52,455 bases of DNA from Planctomycetota bacterium (GTDB lineage Bacteria; Planctomycetota; J058). How positions within the stretch are numbered: the first letter of the stretch is position 1; the number at the start of each line of letters is the position of its first letter. The translations under genes were made by a program, and so were the position numbers. Shown in pieces: positions 15,351-21,821 of this stretch. The DNA lies in assembly GCA_019636275.1 (NCBI GenBank), contig JAHBXY010000052.1, forward strand, positions 1 to 52,455, read 5' to 3'. The notes under the pieces are model-generated. The model saw nothing but the letters and a program-made list of their open reading frames with translations. It was not told where the DNA came from and did not search any database.

Positions 15351-16538
15351 TCAGGCCGGCGGGAACTCCAGCCGGAACGTCGTACCCTGGCCCTCGGCGG
15401 TCGCGACCCCGATCGTCCCCCGGTGGCGCTGCACGAACGCGTAGACGCTGGCGAGCCCCAGGCCGGTCCCGCGCTCCCCCTTGGTGGTGAAGAACGGCTC
15501 GAACAGCCGCGCGCGCTGGCCCTCCGGGATCCCGGGGCCGTCGTCCCTGACCTCCAGCCAGACCCGCCCGCCGGCGTCGAGGCCGCCCCGGAGGTCCACG
15601 ACGCCGCCCCCCGGCTGGGCCTCGATCGCGTTGACGATCAGGTTCACCAGGCCTGAGGTCAGTTCGGACGGGCTGACGACGATCGGCGCGAGGGGCGCGA
15701 CGTCCAGGCGCACCTCGACCTGGCGCTCGAGCCCCCGCCGCAGGCACATCTCGAAGGCGTCGCGGACGGCCGGCGCCGGGTCGACCGCCACGTGGCCCGC
15801 CTCGGGCGCCTGGCGGGCGAAGCGGCGCAGGCGGTCGAGCATGGCCGTGCCGACCTGCAGGTAGCGCGACATGCGCGCCGCGGCCTTACCCACCCGTTCG
15901 GTCGGCGGGTCCGCCTTCAGGTTCTCGACGTCGCCGACCAGCGGCGCGAGGACGTTCGACATGTCATGGGCGATCCCGGCGGCCATGTGACCGAGCGCGC
16001 CGAGCTTCTCGGCCCGGCCGAGGGCCTCACGCGCCGCGCGCAGCTCCGCGTTCGAGCGCCGCAGGTCGTGGAGCTGGGCCGCCGTGCGCTGGGCGACGGC
16101 GGCGAGGTCCACCAGGCCCTGCGCGAGCTCGCGCCGCGCGGCGTCGAACGCGCCCTCCTCGCGGAAGGCGAGGACGAGGGCGCCGAACAGGTCGCCGCCG
16201 CTGACCATCGGCAGCATGTGGGGAAGCACGTGGGGCAGCACGTGGGGCAGCGCGTCCACCGCGCCGGTAGGCTCGGCGAGCGCGCCCTGCACGCGCGCCG
16301 CGAGCTCGGGGCCGAGCGCCTCGACCTCGAGCTCGGCGACCGATGGGGGGAGGTTGCGCCCGGCCGCCAGGCGCACGGCGCCGTCGTCGGTGACCAGGAA
16401 CACGCCCGCCGCGTCGGCCCCGAGCTCGGCCACCGCGGCGTCGGCGAGCGCGCGCAGGGCGCCCTCGGGCTCGAGCGCCTCCGAGACGACGCGCGCGAAG
16501 CGGACGAGGACGCCCACCGGAGAGCCTGGCAGGGACAT
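15351..16538 (-). CDS. GAF-domain sensor histidine kinase
   Basis: A 395-residue soluble kinase. An N-terminal GAF-like sensor (about 5-140: ALRALADAAVAELGADAAGVFLV, GDLFGALVLAF) leads to a coiled coil and a HisKA domain with the H-box GHMAAGIAHDMSNVLAP. The ATPase boxes are NLIVNAIEAQPGG, RDDGPGIPEGQ and GTGLGLASVYAF; the F-box FEPFFTTK is typical of NtrB-like kinases. The GAF domain contains a short VLPH repeat encoded by 12-bp tandem units. ATG 16538 was preferred to a GTG at 16580. It is divergent from the stressosome operon, so it may feed into or share control with that operon. Confidence 0.87.
   Translation of the reverse strand: MSLPGSPVGVLVRFARVVSEALEPEGALRALADAAVAELGADAAGVFLVTDDGAVRLAAGRNLPPSVAELEVEALGPELAARVQGALAEPTGAVDALPHVLPHVLPHMLPMVSGGDLFGALVLAFREEGAFDAARRELAQGLVDLAAVAQRTAAQLHDLRRSNAELRAAREALGRAEKLGALGHMAAGIAHDMSNVLAPLVGDVENLKADPPTERVGKAAARMSRYLQVGTAMLDRLRRFARQAPEAGHVAVDPAPAVRDAFEMCLRRGLERQVEVRLDVAPLAPIVVSPSELTSGLVNLIVNAIEAQPGGGVVDLRGGLDAGGRVWLEVRDDGPGIPEGQRARLFEPFFTTKGERGTGLGLASVYAFVQRHRGTIGVATAEGQGTTFRLEFPPA
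16213..16254 (-). repeat. 12-bp in-frame tandem repeat in GAF kinase
   Basis: Between three and four copies of a 12-bp unit (GCACGTGGGGCA on the plus strand) encode a (V/M)-L-P-H run inside the GAF domain. Unit size keeps the frame. Confidence 0.75.
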
Positions 16539-16640
16539 GGTCACACTCTTGCCATGAACGCCGCGCACGTCAACGCGCACCGATCGGGTTCCCGGTGGCC
16601 CGCGTGAGGAGTAACCTGGGCCGATCAGGGGGGAGGACCG

Positions 16641-17558
16641 GTGCGGCCCGAGGACGCGATCGACAGGCTCCAGCTCGACGAGCGGGAGGTGCGGCGCCGC
16701 CGCGACTACTTCCAGGTGACCGACGAGGACCTGGCGCGGCTCGCCTCACACCGCGACCTCGCCACCCGGCACAACGACGAGGTCATCGAGGCGCTCTACC
16801 AGTTCATCCTCGGCCACCCCGAGAGCCGGGCCTTCTTCCCCGACGCGGCCACGGTGGCCCGGGTCAAGCAGCTCCAGCGGCGCTACTTCCTGGGCCTGTT
16901 CCAGGGGCGCTGCGACCCCGCCTACGCCGAGGACCGGGTGCGCGTGGGCGCGACGCACGAGACGATCCGCATGCCGGCCCGGCTCTACATGGGGGCATAC
17001 GCCGTCTACCTGGAGCTGATCCGCGCCATGTTCGAGCGGGAGCTCGAGCCGGCGGCCGCGCGCGCCGCCTACGCCAGCGCGCAGCGCCTCGTGGCCTTCG
17101 ACATGGCGCTGGCCATGGACACCTACGTGGCGGCGGCCGAGGACACGATCGTGCGCCACCAGGCCGCCGTGCGCGAGCTCTCGACCCCGGTGATCCGCGT
17201 CTTCGACAGGATCCTCCTCCTGCCCCTCGTGGGCACGATCGACACCGCCCGCGCCCAGCAGGTCATGGAGACGCTGCTCACGCGGGTCGCCGAGGAGCAG
17301 GCGCGGGTGGTGATCATCGACATCTCGGGCGTGCCGGTCGTCGACACGAAGGTCGCCGAGCACATGATCATGACGACCAACGCCGTCCGCCTGCTGGGCG
17401 CGAAGACCGTCGTGGCGGGCATCTCCCCGGTCGTCGCCAAGACGATCGTGCAGCTGGGGATCTCGCTCACGGCGCTCGAGACCCGCGGGCGGCTGCAGGA
17501 CGCGATCACGCTCGCCCTCGAGCTGACGGGGCGCGCGCCGGCGGGGCGCCAGGCGTGA
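16641..17558 (+). CDS. rsbR: RsbR-type stressosome sensor with globin domain and STAS domain
   Basis: A 305-residue protein. Residues about 15-175 form a sensor-globin (protoglobin-like) domain: FQVTDEDLARLASHRDL at the start, and VRVGATHETIRMPARLYMGAY, where His106 matches the proximal haem ligand of globin-coupled sensors such as HemAT. Residues 195-300 form a STAS domain (VVIIDISGVPVVDTKVAEHM). Thr236 (VVDT) and Thr268 (AKTIVQLGI) match the two phosphorylated threonines of Bacillus RsbR. With RsbS it should build the stressosome that holds RsbT until stress. Unlike the classical Bacillus RsbR globin, this one appears able to bind haem, so oxygen, NO or CO sensing is inferred. The GTG start has a GGGGAGG site. 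It overlaps rsbS by four bases. Confidence 0.9.
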   Translation: MRPEDAIDRLQLDEREVRRRRDYFQVTDEDLARLASHRDLATRHNDEVIEALYQFILGHPESRAFFPDAATVARVKQLQRRYFLGLFQGRCDPAYAEDRVRVGATHETIRMPARLYMGAYAVYLELIRAMFERELEPAAARAAYASAQRLVAFDMALAMDTYVAAAEDTIVRHQAAVRELSTPVIRVFDRILLLPLVGTIDTARAQQVMETLLTRVAEEQARVVIIDISGVPVVDTKVAEHMIMTTNAVRLLGAKTVVAGISPVVAKTIVQLGISLTALETRGRLQDAITLALELTGRAPAGRQA

Positions 17559-17935
17559 GGCAGACGGGGCAGGTCCCGATCCTGCGGGTCGCCGGCGTCC
17601 TCCTCGTCGCGATCCAGGTGGACCTGGGCGACACCGTGGCCACGGCGCTGCAGGAGGACGTGCTCGAGGCGATCGCCCGCACGGGCTCGACCGGGCTCCT
17701 CATCGACGTGACGGGCCTGGAGATGGTCGACAGCTTCGTGGCGCGCGTGCTCGTCGACACCGGGCGCATGGCGCGGCTCATGGGCACGGAGACGGTGATC
17801 GTCGGCCTGCGCCCGGAGGTCGCCGGGACGCTCGTGCGCATGGGGTTCGACGTGTCCGAGGTGCAGGCGGCGCTGGACATCGACGAGGGGCTCGAGCGCC
17901 TGGGCTGCAAGGTCGTGCGCCGTGGCGCCGACTGA
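17555..17935 (+). CDS. rsbS: RsbS-type stressosome scaffold (STAS domain)
   Basis: A 126-residue STAS protein. VPILRVAGVLLVAIQVDL is the usual RsbS start, and LLIDVTGLEMVDSFVARVL carries Ser60 at the position phosphorylated by RsbT (Ser59 in Bacillus subtilis). It forms the stressosome core with RsbR and binds RsbT; phosphorylation releases RsbT. The GTG start lies in a GTGA overlap with rsbR, and its end overlaps rsbT by 14 bases, so the operon is tightly coupled. Confidence 0.92.
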   Translation: MRQTGQVPILRVAGVLLVAIQVDLGDTVATALQEDVLEAIARTGSTGLLIDVTGLEMVDSFVARVLVDTGRMARLMGTETVIVGLRPEVAGTLVRMGFDVSEVQAALDIDEGLERLGCKVVRRGAD

Positions 17936-18356
17936 GGCGGCCGAGGCGAAGGTCCTCACGCGCGAGGCGCTCCCCGTGCGCTCGGAGGACGACGTCGTCC
18001 TCGTGCGCCGGCGCGCGCGCGAGCTGGCGCAGCGGCGCGGCTTCGACGGGTTCGCCCAGGCGGCGATCACCACGGCGACCTCCGAGATCGTCCGCAACGC
18101 CCTGGTCCACGGCGGGGGCGGCGAGGCGACGCTCGAGGAGCTCGACCGCGGCGGCCGCGCCGGCGTGCGGCTGACCTGCCGCGACGAGGGCCCGGGGGTG
18201 CTCGACCTCGAGCGGGCGCTGCGGGGCGGCTTCAGCGTCACGGGCACGCTCGGGCTCGGCCTGTCGGGCGCGCGGCGCCTCGTCGACGAGTTCGAGGTGC
18301 GGAGCGCGCCCGGCGCGGGGACCACGGTGGTGCTGACGAAGTGGGCGCGGCGGTGA
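17922..18356 (+). CDS. rsbT: RsbT-type serine/threonine switch kinase
   Basis: A 144-residue GHKL-fold kinase. The N-box is SEIVRNALVHGGGG (Asn59), the G1 box DEGPG (88-92) and the G2 box TLGLGLSGARRLVDEF. In the known pathway RsbT phosphorylates RsbR and RsbS, leaves the complex and activates a downstream phosphatase such as RsbU. No RsbU, RsbV or RsbW is in the window, so the output must be encoded elsewhere or be the fused ATPase-phosphatase that follows. The GTG start overlaps rsbS, and the stop overlaps the next gene by four bases. Confidence 0.92.
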   Translation: MAPTEAAEAKVLTREALPVRSEDDVVLVRRRARELAQRRGFDGFAQAAITTATSEIVRNALVHGGGGEATLEELDRGGRAGVRLTCRDEGPGVLDLERALRGGFSVTGTLGLGLSGARRLVDEFEVRSAPGAGTTVVLTKWARR

Positions 18357-19351
18357 TCGAGCGCTGGACCGCAGGCGGCGACTGGCTCGAGGTCCTCGAC
18401 CGCGCGTCGGTCTCGCAGGCGCGCGAGCTGGTGCGGCGACTCGGGGCCGAGGCCGGCCTGGCCGAGGTGACGCTGGAGAGCCTGGCGACCGCCGCGAGCG
18501 AGCTGGCCCAGAACCAGCTCGACCACGCGCGCGCGGGGCGCGTCGCCGTGCGCCCGGTCACCCGGGGCGGCGTCGCGGGGGTGGAGGTGATCGCCGCCGA
18601 CGCGGGCCCCGGCGTCGCCGATCCGGCGGGGGCGCTCGCCGGCCGCGGCCCCGCGAGCGGGCTCGGGGCCGGGCTCGCCGGCGCCCGGCGGCTGGCGCAG
18701 GAGCTGGACCTGGACGTGCGCGCGGGCGAGGGGACCTGCGCGCGGGCGCGGGCCTTCGCCCGGCCGGTGCCGCGGAGCGAGGTGGCGACCTTCGGCCGGC
18801 CGTTCCCGGGCGAGCGGCTCAGCGGCGACGACGCGGCGTTCGTCCGCACCGACGACGCCCTCCTCGTCGCCGTCGTCGACGGCCTCGGCCACGGGCCAGA
18901 GGCCCGCGCCGCGTCGGCGGTCGTCGCGGACGCCCTCGTCTCGGCTCCGGACGCGGCGCTGCCCGACCTGGTCGCGCGGGCCCACGCGGCGGCCGAGGGG
19001 ACGCGCGGCGCCGTGATCGCGCTCGTGCGGCTACACCTCGCGACGCGGGCGATCGAGCACGTCGGGCTCGGCGACGTCCGCGTCCTCCTCGGCGGCCCGG
19101 GCGGGACGCAGGCGCTCCCGGCCCAGCCGGGCCTGCTCTCGGGGCGGGCGCACGAGCGGGCGCGGGTGCGGTCCAACGCGGCCGCCCTGAGCCCGCACGG
19201 CGTGCTCCTCCTGCTCAGCGACGGGCTCAAGTCGGCGGCGGGTCCGCCGTCGGCGCCCGTGGCCGAGCCGATCGCGCTGGCGCAGGACCTCGTGGCGCGG
19301 TTCGGCCGCGACACCGACGACGCGCTCGCGCTGGTCGTGCGGACGGGGTGA
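18353..19351 (+). CDS. fusion of anti-sigma-type ATPase domain and PP2C/RsbX-like phosphatase
   Basis: A 332-residue protein with two modules. Residues about 10-130 form a second GHKL ATPase domain (TAASELAQNQLDHARAG as N-box, DAGPGVADP as G1, GLGAGLAGARRLAQEL as G2). Residues about 150-330 form a SpoIIE/PP2C phosphatase: SGDDAAFV, VAVVDGLGHGPEA with the metal-binding Asp and Gly, IEHVGLGDVRVLL, and LLLLSDGL. In Bacillus, RsbX is the phosphatase alone and resets RsbR and RsbS. Here the ATPase module may dock on RsbT partners or dimerise with RsbT. GTG 18353 sits in a GTGA overlap; GTG 18341 is an alternative. Confidence 0.87.
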   Translation: MIERWTAGGDWLEVLDRASVSQARELVRRLGAEAGLAEVTLESLATAASELAQNQLDHARAGRVAVRPVTRGGVAGVEVIAADAGPGVADPAGALAGRGPASGLGAGLAGARRLAQELDLDVRAGEGTCARARAFARPVPRSEVATFGRPFPGERLSGDDAAFVRTDDALLVAVVDGLGHGPEARAASAVVADALVSAPDAALPDLVARAHAAAEGTRGAVIALVRLHLATRAIEHVGLGDVRVLLGGPGGTQALPAQPGLLSGRAHERARVRSNAAALSPHGVLLLLSDGLKSAAGPPSAPVAEPIALAQDLVARFGRDTDDALALVVRTG

Positions 19352-19378
19352 GCCTCGACCGCTCGTGTCGGCGGCGCG

Positions 19379-20434
19379 TCAGCAGATCCGCGGCAGCGGG
19401 TCGGTGAGCGGCAGCTCGACCGTGCGCCGGCCGCCGATCGCCGTGCGGACGGTGAGCCCGCCGGGCCGGCCCGCGACGAAGCGGCCGACGTCGGCCGCGT
19501 GGCGCCCGAGCGGGTGCGCGCGCCAGGCGGCCAGGGCGGCCGGCGCCTCCTCGGGAGGGACGACGGCGCACAGCTTGCCCTCGTTGGCCACGAACAGCGG
19601 GTCGAGCCCGAGCAGCTCGAGCGCGCCGCGCACGGGCTCGGACACGGGGAGCCCCGCCTCGTCGAGCTCGGCCGCCAGGCCGGCCGTCCGCCCGAGCTCG
19701 ACCAGGGCCGCGGCCAGGCCGCCGCGCGTCGGGTCGCGCAGGCAGCGCGCCCCCGGCGCCGCGGCCAGGAGGGCCTGCGCCAGCGCGAACAGCGGCGCCG
19801 TGTCGCTCCGGAGCTCCTCGCCGAGCCCCAGGCGCTCGCGCGCGGCGAGCACCGCCACGCCGTGGTCGCCGAGCGTGCCCGACACGAGGACGCGGTCGCC
19901 CTCGCGGCAGGCGCCGGCGGTCAGGCGGCGCGCCCCGGGGGGCAGCAGGCCCACGCCGCTCGTCGTCACGTAGAGCCCGTCGCCCTTGCCGCGCTGGACG
20001 ACCTTGGTGTCGCCCGTGACGACGGCCACGCCGGCCGCCTGCGCCGCGCGCCGCATGGAGTCGACGACGCGCGCAAGGTCGGCCAACGGGAGCCCCTCCT
20101 CGAGGATGAACGCCGCGCTCAGGTAGAGCGGCCGCGCGCCCGCGCAGGCCAGGTCGTTGACCGTGCCGTTGACGGCCAGCTCGCCCAGGTCGCCGCCCGG
20201 GAAGAACAGCGGGCTGACGACGAAGGCGTCGGTGCTGAAGGCCAGCGCCTGGCCGCCGACGTCGACGACCGCCTGGTCGTCGCCCGCGCGCAGGGCCGGG
20301 TGGTCGAAGGCCGGCAGGAACAGCTCCTCGAGCAGCCGGTGCGAGAGCCGGCCGCCGCCGCCGTGGCCCAGGACCACCTCGCCCGCCGGCGGCGGCAGGG
20401 GGACGGGGCAGCCGGGCTCGAGCGGCTCGGTCAC
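19379..20434 (-). CDS. hypE: hydrogenase maturation protein HypE
   Basis: A 351-residue AIR-synthase-like enzyme that dehydrates the carbamoyl group received from HypF on its own C-terminal cysteine, producing the cyanide ligand of [NiFe] hydrogenase. The required C-terminal P-R-I-C is intact. GHGGGGRLSHRLLEELFLPAF is the family N-terminus, with VVTGDTKVVQRG and the ATP-site glycines further on. GTG 20434 overlaps the hypD stop by four bases (GTGA). Last gene of the hypC-D-E operon. Confidence 0.95.
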   Translation of the reverse strand: MTEPLEPGCPVPLPPPAGEVVLGHGGGGRLSHRLLEELFLPAFDHPALRAGDDQAVVDVGGQALAFSTDAFVVSPLFFPGGDLGELAVNGTVNDLACAGARPLYLSAAFILEEGLPLADLARVVDSMRRAAQAAGVAVVTGDTKVVQRGKGDGLYVTTSGVGLLPPGARRLTAGACREGDRVLVSGTLGDHGVAVLAARERLGLGEELRSDTAPLFALAQALLAAAPGARCLRDPTRGGLAAALVELGRTAGLAAELDEAGLPVSEPVRGALELLGLDPLFVANEGKLCAVVPPEEAPAALAAWRAHPLGRHAADVGRFVAGRPGGLTVRTAIGGRRTVELPLTDPLPRIC

Positions 20435-21537
20435 CGTGGCGCCGCCGAGGGCGGACGGCGGCCGTAGGCGTGGTACGCGGCGCAGGCGCCCTCGGCCGAG
20501 ACCATGGTGGCCCCGAGCGGGCGCTCGGGCGTGCAGCCGACGCCGAAGGCCGGGCAGTCGGTCGGCTTCGCGTCGCCCGCGAGCACGCGGCCGCTGATGC
20601 ACGACGGGTCCTCGCGCGCCGCGACGGTCGTCACGTCGAAGCGCCGCGCGGCGTCGAGGTCGGCGTAGGCGTCCGCCAGGCGGAGCCCGCTCCGGGGGAT
20701 GCTCCCGATCCCGCGCCAGGGCCGGTCGACCGCCTCGAACACGTCGGCGAGGAGCGCGAGCGACCGGGCGTTGCCGCCGTCGGGGACCACGCGCGAGTAC
20801 TGGTTCTCGACCTCGTGGCGGCCCGCCTCGAGCTGGCGCACGCAGCGGAGCGTCCCCTCGAGCAGGTCGACCGGCTCGAAGCCCGAGACGACGATCGGCA
20901 CGCGGTAGCGGGCGGCGAGCGGGCGGTACTCGTCGAGCCCGACGACGGTGCACACGTGGCCGGGCCCGAGGAACCCCTGCACCCGGCGGCCGGGCCGCTG
21001 GAGCACCGCCTCGATCGCCGGCGGCACGCGGACGTGCGCGCACAGGACGGAGAAGTTCGTGACGCCCAGCCGGCGCGCCTGCTGCACGGCGACCGCCGTG
21101 GCCGGCGCGGTCGTCTCGAAGCCGACGGCGAAGAACACGACCTGCCGGGCGGGCAGCTCGCGCGCCAGGCGCAGGGCGTCGAGCGGCGAGTAGACGACCC
21201 GGACGTCGGCGCCGCGCGCGCGGCAGCGCAGGAGGTCGTCCGCCGAGCCCGGCACGCGCAGCATGTCGCCGAAGGAGGTGAGCACGACCCCGGGCGTCGA
21301 CGCGATCGCGTGCGCCTGGTCGATCAGCTCGACCGGCGTGACGCACACGGGGCAGCCCGGGCCGTGCACGAGCTCGACGGCCGGGGCGAGCAGCTCGTCG
21401 AGCCCGGCGCGCAGGATCGCGTGCGTCTGCCCGCCGCACACCTCCATGATCGTCCAGCGGCGCGTCGCGGCCCCGCGGACGGCGTCGACCAGCGCCCTGG
21501 CGACGTCGGGGCGGCGGTACTCGTCGACGTACTTCAC
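20431..21537 (-). CDS. hypD: hydrogenase maturation protein HypD
   Basis: A 368-residue iron-sulfur protein that, with HypC, assembles the Fe(CN)2CO unit. Diagnostic motifs are MEVCGGQTHAI (about 31-41), LVHGPGCPVCVTP (about 57-69), VGFETTAPATA and the C-terminal CxxC-type region (SCISGRVLAGDAKPTDCPAFG, CTPERPLG). Length is typical. It is coupled to hypC upstream (ATGA overlap) and hypE downstream (GTGA overlap). Confidence 0.95.
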   Translation of the reverse strand: MKYVDEYRRPDVARALVDAVRGAATRRWTIMEVCGGQTHAILRAGLDELLAPAVELVHGPGCPVCVTPVELIDQAHAIASTPGVVLTSFGDMLRVPGSADDLLRCRARGADVRVVYSPLDALRLARELPARQVVFFAVGFETTAPATAVAVQQARRLGVTNFSVLCAHVRVPPAIEAVLQRPGRRVQGFLGPGHVCTVVGLDEYRPLAARYRVPIVVSGFEPVDLLEGTLRCVRQLEAGRHEVENQYSRVVPDGGNARSLALLADVFEAVDRPWRGIGSIPRSGLRLADAYADLDAARRFDVTTVAAREDPSCISGRVLAGDAKPTDCPAFGVGCTPERPLGATMVSAEGACAAYHAYGRRPPSAAPR

Positions 21538-21788
21538 GGCGCGCCGCCCGCCTCGAGCTCGCCCAGCTCGCCCAGCTCCTCGAGCAGCGCGAACGTCCGG
21601 CGCGCCTCGGCCTCGTCGACGACCGACAGGGCGAAGCCCACGTGCACGATCACGTAGTCGCCGACCTTCGCCTGCGGGACGCCGTCGAGGACGGCCTCCC
21701 GCGTGACGCCGCCGAAGCGCACGCGGCCGACGCGCAGGCCATCGACCTCACGGACGTCTTCCAGGAGCCCGGGGACCGCGAGGCACAT
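21534..21788 (-). CDS. hypC: hydrogenase maturation chaperone HypC
   Basis: An 84-residue chaperone beginning MCLAVPG; the cysteine after Met is the essential iron-unit ligand. That rule, plus a GAGG ribosome site nine bases upstream, fixes the start at 21788 and not at the in-frame ATG 21797. VGDYVIVHVGFALSVVDEAEA is the conserved OB-fold part. It passes the Fe(CN)2CO unit between HypD and the hydrogenase large subunit. Its start is only 30 bases from that of hypF on the other strand, so the two promoters must overlap. Confidence 0.95.
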   Translation of the reverse strand: MCLAVPGLLEDVREVDGLRVGRVRFGGVTREAVLDGVPQAKVGDYVIVHVGFALSVVDEAEARRTFALLEELGELGELEAGGAP

Positions 21789-21804
21789 GGCGGTCATCCT
21801 CGCG

Positions 21805-21821
21805 TAGGATGCGCGGGCGTG
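21805..21821 (+). promoter_or_regulatory. -10 box directly before the hypF start (leaderless candidate)
   Basis: TAGGAT (21805-21810) is followed after eight bases by GTG 21819, so transcription would begin at or within two bases of the start codon. No Shine-Dalgarno is present. Confidence 0.45.

Noticed and set aside
15322..15351. Treating the GAF kinase as the partner of the neighbouring response regulator
   Set aside because: The regulator is translationally coupled to the upstream membrane kinase by a four-base overlap, while the GAF kinase gene converges from the other side.
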